A DNA stretch of 64,000 nt from Meloidogyne chitwoodi (taxonomy: Eukaryota > Nematoda > Chromadorea > Rhabditida > Meloidogynidae): positions 868,001-932,000 of the forward strand of contig JACZZP010000018.1 of the NCBI GenBank assembly GCA_015183035.1. Direction: 5' to 3'. The notes below the pieces were generated by a model. It did not search any database. It was not told where the DNA came from and saw only the letters and a program-made list of their open reading frames with translations. Positions 44,801 to 56,372 of this stretch are shown here, piece by piece. The stretch's first letter is position 1. Every line of letters starts with the position of its first letter. A program made the translations under genes and the position numbers.

Positions 44801-46638
44801 TAAAAGGTTAGATACTCAAGGATTAATAATTTATGAAGAAAAAGAAATTGGCTTTGAATTACCTTTTACAAAAACAAAAATGGTACAAACTGGAAGAAAA
44901 ATTAAAAAAGATAATAAATTTAATGATAGTGATGAATCTTTAGATGATTGGCTTATAAATAAAAGGTTAATTATTTTATTTATTTAAAAAATAATTATTA
45001 TTTATTTTAAATAGTTGTCAAAATTCTCCAACAATTTTTAATAATTTTGAATGCCAAACAGATCCAATGACCATTTGTGATGCAATAGAAACACTTTTTG
45101 GTCCTTCATTGCAATTAGAACGTAGTGAAAGTGTTCAAGTACTTGTTGGGGAAGATGAAAATGAAATGGGGGAAATGCTTGGGTATATTTTTTTAAATAT
45201 TATAATTTAATTAATTATTTAAGAGAATTATCTACAAATCAAGATAAAAAGGCAGAAAAACATGATTTGGTTATTCAAGTAAATTTTAATTTTAAAATAA
45301 AAACAAATAATATTTTATTTTTTAGACAGATGACAGTTATTTAAGAATTGCTCGTAGATTGGATACTCTTAGAACTGGAAAGTCAGAAACAAATGTTTTT
45401 GCTAATGTAATAATTAAATTATAATTAAATTAAAATATAAAGGTTTATTGTACTGGTGTTGGAATACCTAAAAAAGTAAATACTGGTCGTAGAAAATCTT
45501 TGAGATTTTTGGAACCTGCTAGTGATTTTATGAAAGAAAAGTTTGGGTAATTATTTTATTATAATTTATTTTTGTATTTTCTAAAACTATTTTTAAAAAA
45601 TTTCAGAAATATTTCTGTATTTTCCGGAAATATTTGAAAATACTTTTCAGAATATTTAAATATATTTCTCTTATTAAAAATCAGAAATTTTATTTTTGAG
45701 TTATATTAAAAATAATAATTATACAGGGTGCGGCAAATTGGGAGCGGGTTTTATTTTTTGAATAACTTTTTTCAAACTTATCGAAAATCGATAATTCTTT
45801 TTTTATTCGATTCACAACCCCTTGAGAATTTTTTGATACCAAATTCAGCTAATAAACTTTTTTAGAAAAAAATCTATAAAATTTTTATAAAAAAATTTGG
45901 TACTCTTTAAGTATGGGAATTTTTTGTTTGTTTGATTCAATCGGGTCAAATGATGCGTCATTGAAAAGAGCTCTTCAAAATGAGTTAAATTATGTTTTTT
46001 TGAAGTCATACGAATGCCTACGAGCCGAGATACAGGTCTTAGAAAGTCGAAAACCAAAAAAAGGAATTAGCTAATTTTTTGAGGTGAAAAATTCAAATAT
46101 GAGTATGATAGCTCTTTCGAAAGAGCTCTTCGAGCTGAGTTGAATGAGATCAAAATTAGCTCAATTGGACAAATTTGGAAAAAGTTATAAATTTTTGAAA
46201 AACGCTCATTTAGGTGATTACCGCGGCTGCTCCAAATTAATCTTTTCCCACTACGGTTTAAAATAAGTTTTTTAAGCTGAATTTGGTATCAAAAAATTCT
46301 CAAGGGGTTGTGAATCGAATAAAATAAGAATTATCAATTTTCATTAAGTTTAAAAAAAGTTATTCAAAAAATAAAACCCGCTCCCAATTTGCCGCACCCT
46401 GTATTTTATTAGTAACTCAAAACTTGGTATTTTTAAAAAAAACATTTTTAGTTGGCATAATAAAAATTCTGAAGAAGAAGAAAAGAAAGAAAATAATGAG
46501 GAAAGAGAAGAAGAAGAAAAACAATTTTATTTAAATAATAAAACATCTTCTTCTTCAACTAATCAAGAAGACAGATTAAATAAAAGAAAAAGGATAAGAA
46601 AACATGTACAATTACCACCAGAAGAAGAAGAAAATTAA
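41859..46638 (+). CDS. Two-pore-domain (TWK/K2P) potassium channel
   Basis: After a Ser-rich cytoplasmic start (41859), TM1 is [20 protein letters not shown]. The extracellular cap helices ([20 protein letters not shown]) follow. Pore 1 carries [16 protein letters not shown] (about 43180-43230), then TM2 [22 protein letters not shown]3 is [20 protein letters not shown]. Pore 2 carries [14 protein letters not shown], with its glycine codon split by an intron (about 43750-43835), then TM4 [20 protein letters not shown]. This is the full four-helix, two-pore layout of background K+ channels. A very long hydrophilic tail contains at least five xQT motifs (GIQTDE, SIQTDE, VQTG, CQTDP, IQTDD). It ends [12 protein letters not shown]. 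About 16 exons; one intron holds a mariner-type element. The TWK subtype is not assignable. Confidence 0.9.
42575..42610. repeat. Short near-perfect hairpin in a channel intron
   Basis: AAGTCAGTTCAGTG pairs with CATTGAACTGACTT around an 8-nt loop TGAGTTCG, with one G.T pair. It stands out in an otherwise A/T-only intron and could be a processed small hairpin or a MITE relic. Confidence 0.6.
45724..46401. mobile_element. Tc1/mariner-type non-autonomous element in a channel intron
   Basis: The inverted ends CAGGGTGCGGCAAATTGGGA extend roughly 130 bp inward and are flanked by TA on each side (45722-45723 and 46402-46403), the mariner target. There is no transposase frame. It shares GGTGATTACCGCGGCTGCTCC and AAATATGAGTATGATAGCTC with the fold-back element in NAA80 intron 2, although the ends differ. 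Confidence 0.88.
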
Positions 46639-46994
46639 AATTAATGAAAATAATATTTTATTTTTTTTAATTAAAATGGGTATGTAAATAAATAAATAAA
46701 TATTTAATTTTTTTCCTCTCGACTAAAAAATTATTTTTAAAAGAATAATAGAAATTAAATAATTTCTACTTTATAAAGAAAATAACCTAAATAAAATATT
46801 TATCCAATAAATTAAATAATAATATTTTTTAATAACTACTATTTTCTTAAAATTAATTAATTAATTTAAAAATCACTTTTCAATTAAAGGAAAAAAAAAC
46901 ATTTAAAAAATATAGAAAAGATTACAGAAAAAGTATTTAAATTTCCTAATAATTATTTTAATTTCTCCTTTTTATTCTCTCTTCTTTTGTTTAA

Positions 46995-47205
46995 TTATTT
47001 ATGATGTTCTAAAATAATTTAAATTATTTTTTTAAAAAATTCCTAATTTCTATTATATAATTAAATATATTTTAAAATACTTACGAGGATCAGGTCCACC
47101 TGGAGATAGTCGACATTCTGCAGTCAAATAAAGAACTGACATTATAATAATTAAAGGAATAAATAATTTAGTAATTATATTTTTAATAGTAGATTGGAAG
47201 AACAT
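46995..47205 (-). CDS. CLE-type secreted peptide (plant CLAVATA3/ESR-like mimic)
   Basis: Two exons: 47085-47205 and 46995-47008, with a 76-bp GTAAGT...TTTTAG intron. The 43-residue precursor starts MFFQSTIKNIITKLFIPLII, a hydrophobic signal peptide that continues IMSVLYLTAEC. The core RLSPGGPDPQHH follows, then a single Lys and stop. The core fits the plant CLE 12-mer consensus R-x-x-P-x-G-P-x-P-x-H-H exactly and equals, as I recall it, that of an Arabidopsis CLE peptide. The Gln codon is split by the intron, and only the spliced product makes the full motif. CLE peptides are plant signals perceived by receptor kinases that control meristem and vascular cell fate; cyst and root-knot nematodes secrete mimics. 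There is no variable domain between signal peptide and motif, so the precursor is minimal. Expression and secretion are not shown. Confidence 0.85.
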
Positions 47206-48278
47206 TTTTTAAAGTTAAATTAATTAAATATCTTTTAAAATATAAATATTTATTTATTTTTATTATTTATTTACTCTTAAAAAATTAATATTTTTATACC
47301 TAATTTTCTTTTTACTTTAATTAAAAAATTAAAAGAACAAAAAACAACAGATTTATTTATAAAAAGGATTTATTTAAACTTGGATTTGTTGATATTTCCA
47401 AAATAAAATTAAATTTTTTAATTAAATAAAAAAAGGTCAAAAAAGAGTTGAGGAAAATAAAAATATATTTAAATGAATAAAATATTTAATATTTCAGTTA
47501 AAATAAACTCCGCTTTTATATCTCGCATAAATGCAAAAAAAATTATTTATGTGCAAGAAAAATTATTATAATTATTTAAATCTCTAGCATTATTATATTA
47601 AATGAACATTTAATATTTTACAATTAATATATGTACAATAATAAAGAGGGTTATTCCATTACATCACTTGTCTAATAATCACCAATATTATTATTATATT
47701 GTAGTAATTAGTAGTTATGTAGAAAGTGTTGATATTTACGAAAGTAATATTTAGGGTATTTTATTTAGGAAAGTGATTTATGATGAAAATTAAAAAAAGG
47801 AAAACCACTTTTGACATGTTCAGAAAAAAGATTAAAAATGGCAAAAGAACCACGAGGTTTGAACATTAAAATAATTGTTGGAAAAATTAAAAATACAAAT
47901 TAACTATAACAAACAATTTTTAATAAAATATTAGTTATCTAAAACACATAAAGGCTATTAAGGATTAATTTTAACATTTTGGGCTTTCCTGCAGAATTTA
48001 ATATTTTCATTTTTTTACAAAATAACCTTCAGTTTTTTAATAAAAATATTTTTAAATTAAAATTATAAACAAAATATTTTAATCAATTTTCTTGTTAAAA
48101 ATCTTTTTTTTTCTAAAATATTTATATTTATTTTAAAGTCCCTGAATTGATATAAATTTATATTAAAAAAATTAATTTATTTTAAATTTAATTATAATAA
48201 ATAAATAATTAAATAAATTAATATTTTTTTGAATACATTTATTTTAAAAATATTATCCTCTTTTTTATTCAAAAATAT
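47206..48278. other. AT-rich spacer upstream of the CLE gene
   Basis: This roughly 1-kb A/T-rich stretch should include the CLE promoter. A 20-codon frame near 47837 (MAKEPRGLNIKIIVGKI) is too short and isolated to call. No repeats noted. Confidence 0.45.
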
Positions 48279-49281
48279 TTAATTAAAATCTTCTGATAAA
48301 TAAAAATTATTTTTTTCCTCTTTCTCCTTCTCTGGAGCTAACGGAGCTCCAGGGATGTGTTCACATAAAAATGTTTTTGGATTTGGTCTAAAAGGAAAAC
48401 AACAACAACGACAAACTTTTTTTGGAAATTGTTTATTATTTTCTTCTTTTTTTATTTCTTCTTCAGTAATTGCCAAACAATTGTACCATTGAAGATTTTG
48501 TATTTGTTCACGAAATCCTAATTCTATAGATGACAGATCAACCCTATTAGTAGGCCAAAGTCTTTATTAAATTAATTAAATAAATTTATTTTATTTAATT
48601 AAATTAAATTAATTTACTTGCATTCCTCTCCTTCAAAACTAATTAATTGATTATAGTCAAGACGACAACTTTCATGTTGATCATAACCTTTAAGACTTTT
48701 TTTACTACAAATTCGTTCTGATACATAAAATGGGATTACTGGTCTTCCTCCTTGAATACTTTTAAAAAATATTTTAAAATATTTTTAATTTAATTTACTG
48801 AAAAGGACTTGAATGACAATTCTTTTCTCCACCAAAACCACAACTTTGTTGATAACTACACATTCCACAAGGATTATTATCCAAAATAAGACTTTTAAAA
48901 TACTATAAAATTAATTTAAATAATTTATTTTTTTTAACTTCAAAAAATGAATTTAATGCTGGAGAATAACGACCACCTATAAAACGAAAAAACCAATGAC
49001 TTTGACAAAGAGGACTAAGTTGTTCCAAATAAGAAAGCTAAAATTAAATTAAAATATTTATTTATTTATTATTTATACATTATTCTCTGGATCTGGCCAT
49101 CTATTTTTTAAATTTAAAAATAAATTATTAAATTATTTATTTTATACATGCAATTTCCCCAAGAAGACCAAGAAGCACAATCACTAGAACGATTAATATC
49201 TGAATAAATAGCAGCTAATTGTCCAAATGAATAAAATTTAAAAAAAGAATAAATAAAAATATAAATAAATAATAAATACAT
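48279..49281 (-). CDS. Secreted cysteine-rich protein with a TSP1-like start, unknown
   Basis: The start at 49281 gives a signal peptide ([20 protein letters not shown]). [11 protein letters not shown] follows, the WxxWxxC opening of a thrombospondin type-1-like repeat. Further exons read [55 protein letters not shown] and [20 protein letters not shown], with about 15 further Cys. A C-terminal [20 protein letters not shown] stretch precedes a Lys/Glu-rich end. Disulphide-rich and without a later membrane segment, so it is probably extracellular. Six or seven exons with consistent phases. I cannot name the family; it may be a nematode matrix protein. Confidence 0.75.
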
Positions 49282-49861
49282 TTTTAAATAAATAAATAAA
49301 GAAAAGAGGTTTTTTTTAAGATTTGTTCTGTTAAAAAATAAAATAATATTTATTTATTTACAAATTCACAACCAAAAATAGGTAAAACATATTCTAAAAA
49401 TATTAAGTGAATGGAATGAAAAGAAGATTTTTAATCCAATAAATCAAAATAAAATAAATATAAATAATTAATTAATTAAAATAATAATAAACAAAATATA
49501 AGTTTATATATTTTATCCAAATATTCTTTTTTTTTTAATAATTTATGATTTTAATTAATTAAACCATTTTTTGGATATTTAAAAAAATTATTAAATAATA
49601 AAGTTAATAAATTCTTTTGAAGGCAAATTAGTTCTTATATAAAAGTATTTTAATTATTTATTTTTATATAAAAATATATTGGATTAAGAATTATTTAAAT
49701 AAAAGAAAAATAGGATAAGTGGAAATAAAATGTGTAGTGTAAAAAATAAGAAAATGGATTAAAATAAATATATAGAGAGAAAACTAATATTTTTCTTTTT
49801 AAAATAATTAATTAAAAATAAATAAATAAATAAGTAGTAGTAGCACTTAACACAAATTAAA
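49282..49861. other. AT-rich spacer
   Basis: This 580-bp A/T-rich spacer lies between par-3 (3' end) and the secreted protein gene (5' end), both minus strand. Nothing recognised. Confidence 0.45.
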
Positions 49862-52800
49862 TTAAACCCAATTATTATATTCATCATAAAATATTGCTGA
49901 AGGTTTTGATTTTCCTATTTTCTTTTTTTGAAAATTATTATTATTATTTTTGTCGTTGTATTGATGATAAATAGATGATTGATAATAATTATTTTTATTT
50001 TTATTATTATTATTAGAATTTTCCAAATAATTTTGGTGGATTTGGTGGGGCTGAGAAGAAGGTATTAAATCTTTAAAAAAAGAAAGAAATTATTTATTAT
50101 TATTTTATAAAAAAATTAAATTAAATTAAAAGATTATAATAAGGTTTTTTTCTCAATAAAATATTAATTAAAATATTTAATGAATTATTATTTACGAGTT
50201 GTAATAGTCAAAGGGAACAGTTGTTGTTGGCGAGGATGGATTTGTTGATGCCACCGCAAATTGTTTTCTCCTTGCCGACAATGGAGCACTTCGACGGGCC
50301 CATGCCCAGGTGATGGGTTGTTGAATGAAGGATTGGGACATCTAAAAAAATTAAAAATAAATTAAAATATAAAAATAAATAAATTAAAACATAATAATAG
50401 AAAATAAAAGAAAATAAACAAAACAAAATAAACAAAAAATAAAAACAATTAAATACCGAAAAGATTGGGTCCAATGTAATATTCCGGGAGGAGCAATTGA
50501 TGAAGAAAGTGGAGAAGAACATGGACGATTAGTGCAACTCTGAAACAAACAGAGCCGGTATTAATTTAGATAATAATGGGTAAAAGTAAATTTTTAGGAG
50601 AATCCTTTAAGGGTTTAAAAAATTAAATAATATTAAAATAGGGCCAAATAATTAATTTAAAATTATTTTCAAGTTTTATAAAGGAAAATTAAAAAAAAAC
50701 ATTATTTAATTAATACCGGCCAAAATAATAGACTAAGGACATTTAAAAGTGCAAATGACAGATAATTTTAAATTAAAAATTTTTTAAAAAAAAAGAAAGT
50801 GCATAATAAAATAATATATTTAAAAAAAAATAACTTGATTAAAGCTCTGTGGAACAGGAGGAGGAAAACAATTATTAGGCCAAAAGCCATAAGCTGCGTA
50901 TGGCGGTGATTTTGGAGTGTGATTAAAATGTGGAGGTGGAGAAGGAGTGTATTGCTGTTTTTGTTGATTTTGTAAAGAAGTTTTATTTCTAAAAATATAA
51001 ATAAAAAATTAAAAAAAAATAAAATAAATTACTTTGGTGAATCTTCTTTACAACTATGAGTTCGAGAAAAAAATTTGAAAAGTCCACTACCGAGAGATCC
51101 TCTTCTTTTTCCATTATTATATTTTTGTTGTTGAGTTTTTGTTGGAATAAAAAGATTATCAGGTTGAGATTTACTATTTGAAAGAACTTTTGGAGGAAAC
51201 TTTCTTTGTGGAGAATAACTGCCAGGACATAAAACAACTTTTTGTTGATTTTTAGGTGAAGGAAGAGTTTTTGATTGAATTTCTTTTTTTTTTTAATTTT
51301 AAAATAAATATTTAAAATAATTTAAATTTACCAATATTATTATTATAAAAATCACCACCATCATAAAAAGTAGTTTTTGGCCTATTTTTCCTTTTATCAT
51401 TACGAGATTCTTCTTCTTCTGGACTGCTACTAATATTTAAAGGTTCATGAAGTGAACGTCTAGCACGGAATACTGAACTTACTGCTGGAGCTAATTAATT
51501 AATAAAATTATTTTTTGTTTGTTTCAGTTCAATAATTAAAATAAAAATATACCACTAGTCTGTCTCTGATGTAAAATTTGTTGATAAGTACGTAAATGTG
51601 AAGGATCATTGTGTTGACCTAATGGACGTTTTTCAGATATTGACCTTTTTTTAAAAAAATAATAAATTAATTAATAAAAAACCTTCTTGTCACAGAATCT
51701 CTAACAAATTGTTCAGAATGACTTAATTCAGAATCATCTCCTCCCCAACGACTTTGATGTTCTCCTAGAGATTGTTGTTGTTTTTTATTAATTTTATTTT
51801 CTTCTTTAATTCTTGCAATAAATAATAAAACTGTTTTTTTATTTATTGGAATTTGTGATAATGTTCCCATAAAAGAATCCAAAGCTTCTCCATTAAGAGT
51901 AAAATTTAATAAATTAACTTTTTCAATTCCTGCAAGACGATCATTTACTTTAAGTCTTCCATCTTTATAAGCAGCTGATCCATGTAATATCTTTAAAAAA
52001 ATAAAATAAAAATTAAATTTTAAAATAAAAATAAATATTTATTAATTTACACTTCTAACATAAAGTCCCATATCATTACATCCAACTCTTTGTGCTTTAA
52101 CAGAAATTCCTAAACCAGCACCAGGTGTTTCATTTAAGGGAATTATCATTTGAATAATTTCTTGTTTTTCTCCACCAATCATTTGTAATAATTCTTCAAA
52201 AAGATTTTTTGGTTTTTCTTCTTTTTTTAAATTATTATTTTCTTTTTCTTCATTATTTTGTTCTTCTTTTTCAGTCATTTTTTCTTCATTTTGGCTAATC
52301 ATTAAAGAAATTGTTTCTCCAATAGGAATTTTCTTTAAAAGTGTGGTAACTTGTGATTGATTAAGTGTTGAAAGGTCAATTCCATTTATCTAAAAAAGAA
52401 AATTTAAAAGTTTTTTTTTAATTTAAAATAATTAAAGGTGAATGCCTATAGAAAGAAAAAAAGTTTTAGAGGAATTTTTATACCAAAATTTTTTTTTGAA
52501 AGCCTAGTTAATAAGGATATTTATAAAAAGCTTCGGATACATATTCTTTTAATTTCTAATTTTATAAATTTTAATATCTTTCAGAAAAAATTAATTTAAA
52601 TAAATACCCAAAAATTAATATATTAATTGTTTTTTTTTTAATTTGAAAAAAAACCTTTAAAATTCTGTCTCCTAAAGACAAATCCAAATCTTTTCGTAAA
52701 CCTTTAACATAATAAAGATGTTTTTCAAAAGCATTTAATCTACCAGCATAACTAAATCCAAAACCATCTTCTCCTAATAAAATTATTATTTTTAAATTTA

Positions 52801-54156
52801 ATAATAAATAATTTAAGAAAAGAAAACCTTTTATTAATTTAATTTCTTTACAAAAACCAACACGAGAAGTATTTTCTCCTTTTTTTAATTTAAATTGATC
52901 ATTTTTTGGACTAACTATTTTCTTTGAATTAATTCGTCGGAAAAATGAAAGTGAAGGTTCAGGTACTGATTGAAGATCTCTAAGATAAAGACGTGCTCGA
53001 GCAAATGAAATCTTTATTAAAGAAAAATAAGAATTTAAAAATTTGAAATAGAAATAATTTATTTATTTACTTGATCACAAGGAGTACCATTAATTTCAAC
53101 AATTTGATCACAAACTCGAAGTTGCCCATCTTCAGCTATTCTTCCTCTTTGTTCAATTTTTCTAACTTCAACAGCCAATAAATGACTTGGTCTTTGAGGA
53201 TTTGGAACAGCAGAAATCTGAAAAACAAAAAAATAAGAATTTTATTTAAAAGTAAATTAATTATTAAAACCTCCAATCCCATTGACAAATCTTTAGTTTC
53301 AGATGAAAGAACAATTCTCTAATTAAAAAAAGAATAAATAATCTAATAAAAATAAAAAAGTAACCTGAAAACGATAATTTGAAGGATCTACTTGTAGAAA
53401 AGATGACCATTTCTTTAATTCAGAATGTTCCAAATCTATTTTCTCTTTTGCATCCAAAAAAGTATCACCAATTTTTGATTTCCTCGACTTATTTTGACGC
53501 CAATTATCTTCTTTAAAATTTTTGTCTGGATCTGTAAAAAATTGAAATTATTAAAAATTATTTTGAAAAAAAAAGAAAAGTTGTTTGCACATCTGTATAA
53601 ATAATACAAAATATTAGGAGTTTAATAAAAAGAAAATATAAAATTGAAACTTTCTCTAATTTAAACAAATATAAATAAATTTATAATTTAAATAACCTTT
53701 TTTTGGAGTTGGAGCAAAGTGGACAGACATTGCTTCGCCATGTTGTTTTTTATAATTTTTCTCAACAAATGATTTTGTTAAATTAGAGAATTTCTCATAT
53801 GGTTGTTGTACTTGAAGACCAGTACCTATAAAAGAAAAAATTTTTTAATAAATAAAATTAACATACTACTAGGAGGCATATCCAAAGACTTTACATCAAT
53901 AAAAAGATTTCCATCAATCTGTTTTTGAGAAGATTGAATTGGAAATTCATGTTTATTTGCAAGTTCAACTTTTAATTGTTTTTTTGATTTCTCTTCTTGT
54001 ATTGTTGAAGATTTTGATGGAGGAGGATCATCATAAATAGCTAATATCTAAAAGGAATAATAATATGTGTATTTTTTAAAATAAAATAACATTAATTTAG
54101 TAAATAAAACTAACCGTAACATAATCCTGTTTTGATGGAGAATGAGTAAAAGCCAT
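49862..54156 (-). CDS. par-3: PAR-3 polarity scaffold with three PDZ domains
   Basis: The start at 54156 gives MAFTHSPSKQDYVT spliced to ILAIYDDPPPSK, which resembles only the last strand of the PAR-3 CR1 oligomerisation domain. PDZ1 includes GRIAEDGQLRVCDQIVEING. PDZ2 includes GFGFSYAGRLNAFEKHLYYV and LSLGDRILKINGIDLSTLNQ. PDZ3 includes GAGLGISVKAQRVGCNDMGL and AAYKDGRLKVNDRL, very close to vertebrate PARD3. RRSISEKRPLGQ matches the aPKC-binding CR3 motif GRQSMSEKR. A long Pro/Ser/Asn/Gln-rich tail ends AIFYDEYNNWV-stop, a possible PDZ ligand. PAR-3 organises anterior or apical cortex with PAR-6 and aPKC. Most of CR1 is missing and there is no room upstream for it. About 17 exons. Confidence 0.88.
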
Positions 54157-54276
54157 TATTAAAAAGTAAATTTATTATAATTAATCACTATTAATCAATC
54201 ACTAAAATTAAAAAAAATAAAAACAGCTGCGAAGAATCAACACAGTTGCTCCGCGCCTAAGTGGTAGTATTCAAGT

Positions 54277-54415
54277 GGGAACGCCCGATTAGGCGCCGGC
54301 CGACTGACCGCAAGTACTCTAGTTTCCACATTATCTCTAATTCTCTTTGTTTAACATACTATTGCGCGTCAATCGACCCGCGACTAGTCGGTCGGCGACA
54401 AGTCGGGCTGTACCC
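54277..54415. mobile_element. ~139-bp MITE in the par-3 promoter
   Basis: The ends GGGAACGCCCGATTAGGCGC and GTCGGGCTGTACCC are inverted. A 9-bp duplication TATTCAAGT lies at 54268-54276 and 54416-54424. It is the same family as 35354-35481, in reverse orientation. It lies about 120 bp before the par-3 ATG. Confidence 0.85.
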
Positions 54416-54493
54416 TATTCAAGTGCATTTCATTTTCTTTCTTTTCTCGTTATACTCTTTATTTTCATACTCTCTATATTCTAACTCTAATTG

Positions 54494-54626
54494 GGGTACA
54501 GCCCAAGAAGTCGCGGACCATCTAATGCGCGATAGTATATCAAATGAAAAGAATGAGATATTTATGTAAAAATGAGTCTTGAGACTACTTGCGACTTCTT
54601 GGCCTCCAACTTCTCGGGCGTGTCCC
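54494..54626. mobile_element. ~133-bp MITE in the PRKRIP1 promoter
   Basis: The ends GGGTACAGCCCAAGAAGT and inverted ACTTCTCGGGCGTGTCCC flank a core with AATGAAAAGAATGAGATA. The 9-bp duplication CTCTAATTG/CTCCAATTG differs at one base (54485-54493 and 54627-54635). It ends about 70 bp before the PRKRIP1 homologue's ATG; with the previous copy it takes up half of this 541-bp divergent promoter. Confidence 0.85.
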
Positions 54627-54697
54627 CTCCAATTGATTCTATTTTTTTAATTTTTTAAATTCTATAATTTAGATAAATACATATATTAAATTAAAGC

Positions 54698-55362
54698 ATG
54701 CCAAGAGAAGAAAACAGAGAAATTGAAGAAGAAAGGTATATTTCAAATTTTATTACTAAATACTTTTTTTTTCATTAAGGCGTGCAAAGAATGCTTATGA
54801 CTTAATTCGAATTCGTTTGAATAGACTTGAAAAAAATATTGTTTGTGTTTTATTTATCTGTTTTCTTTTTTTTATTTTACACTTTTTAAGGACAAACCAA
54901 TTATAATTCCACAACGTAAAGATGATCCAAAGCCAAAACCTCCGCCTGATTTTATTCGAAATATTGTTGGTTCATCTGCAGCCGCTGGAAGTTCTGAATT
55001 TCATATTTTTCGTAATAATAAACGTCGTGAACAAGAAAGGCTAGAATTTATTAAAAAAGAAGCTGAAAAAGAAGATTTGGACAAAGAATTTGAAGAAAGA
55101 CAGATGGCAAGGAGGGATGCTGAAGAACAAAAAACTTCTCGAAAGCGAGAGAAAAGGCAACGGCAGAAAGAACGTCAAAAAGCAAAACGAGCTGTATGTT
55201 TTTTTTTAATTTTAAAATGTTTTTTTATATATATTTTTTAAGAAAAAAAGTAGAGGAAAAAATGAATCGTCTTCAGAAGACTCTGATTCAGAAGAAAGTG
55301 TTTATGAAGAGGTGAATAAAGAAGGAGAAGAGATTATAGTAAAAGAAAATCAAAACACATAA
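54698..55362 (+). CDS. PRKRIP1 homologue, spliceosomal step II factor
   Basis: The protein starts MPREENREIEEERRAKNAYD at 54698. The conserved core is PPPDFIRNIVGSSAAAGSSE then FHIFRNNKRREQERLEFI, very close to human PRKRIP1 ([25 protein letters not shown]). A long, highly charged coiled helix follows (EERQMARRDAEEQKTSRKRE, KRQRQKERQKAKRAKK), then a Ser/Glu-rich tail ending ENQNT-stop. PRKRIP1 bridges U2 snRNP and the catalytic core in the post-branching (C/C*) spliceosome. Four exons; complete. Confidence 0.9.
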
Positions 55363-56372
55363 TTTTATTTAAAGATTAAAATTTTATTTGATTTTACATA
55401 CATAAATATTAAATATTTTCTTTGTTTTTTGTTTATGTACATTTGGGCTCCACTAAAAAATATTTATATTTTTTTATAAAAGTACATTTTGGGTTGTTTA
55501 TTTAAAAAATATAAACTTAAATTTTACAAATGTCAAATACCAAGAGTTTTCAGTCCTTGATTTTACAAGTTATTTAATGTTTTTTTCATTATTTTCCTTA
55601 TCAAATTTATAAAGATTCATTCAATGGTAGTTAAGTCTGAGGCATCACCCCCTCATTTGAATCGATTAAGGTGACTCAATTTTTATTTTTCTTGTTTGGC
55701 ATTGTGTATACATTAGGTATTTATTCTGAATGTTTTGTTTAGAATTTTTGGAAAAATTTCTTTTATAAAACAAAATTATTTAAATAAATGGTACATCAAC
55801 TAAATATTAGCGATTTTCATACAATATTTAGAAGGTAATACAAGTGTGAGGCTGTCGACGCCTTTTGGCTGCGACTATTTGGCCACTTTCTCTTTCTAAT
55901 TTTTTTCTCCAAAATTTTGTTTATAGATTTTTGTGTGAACAGTTATTTACGTGAGTTTTTGTTGTAAACGTGATAAAATTTTATTTTTCAAAAAAATCTA
56001 AAAATTCTAACACGATTGCTGTCCTATTACATATACTCCCTTTTTTCTCTTAATTCAGACAGTCATTTGATACAAGATTATTTAGTAGTCTTACATTTAT
56101 TTCTATTGGACAAATGCGTTTATTAATTCCTTCCATATTCAAATTTCCTTGTTAATTTATAATTTCTCTTAATTTTATTGACGAATATATTTATAGGAAA
56201 AACATTTTTATAATTTATTTACTAATTTTTGAATTTTATAACCTAAACAAATTCTGAAAACTAAATTCATATTTTTTGTTAACTATTTAACTTGATTACT
56301 TATGTATATTTTTTATATAATCTATTTTTTTCAGGCAATACTCTTTAAGGATTTTTAACTTTAAATAATTTT
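55363..56372. other. Spacer upstream of larp-1
   Basis: One kilobase of AT-rich DNA without a gene. A TTTTTTTCAG acceptor at about 56335, some 37 nt before the larp-1 ATG, suits trans-splicing. A small GC-richer patch near 55850-55885 (GAGGCTGTCGACGCCTTTTG) may be a promoter element or MITE relic. Confidence 0.45.

Noticed and set aside
47837..47905. 20-codon frame MAKEPRGLNIKIIVGKI
   Set aside because: Too short, isolated, no leader, no recognisable peptide motif.
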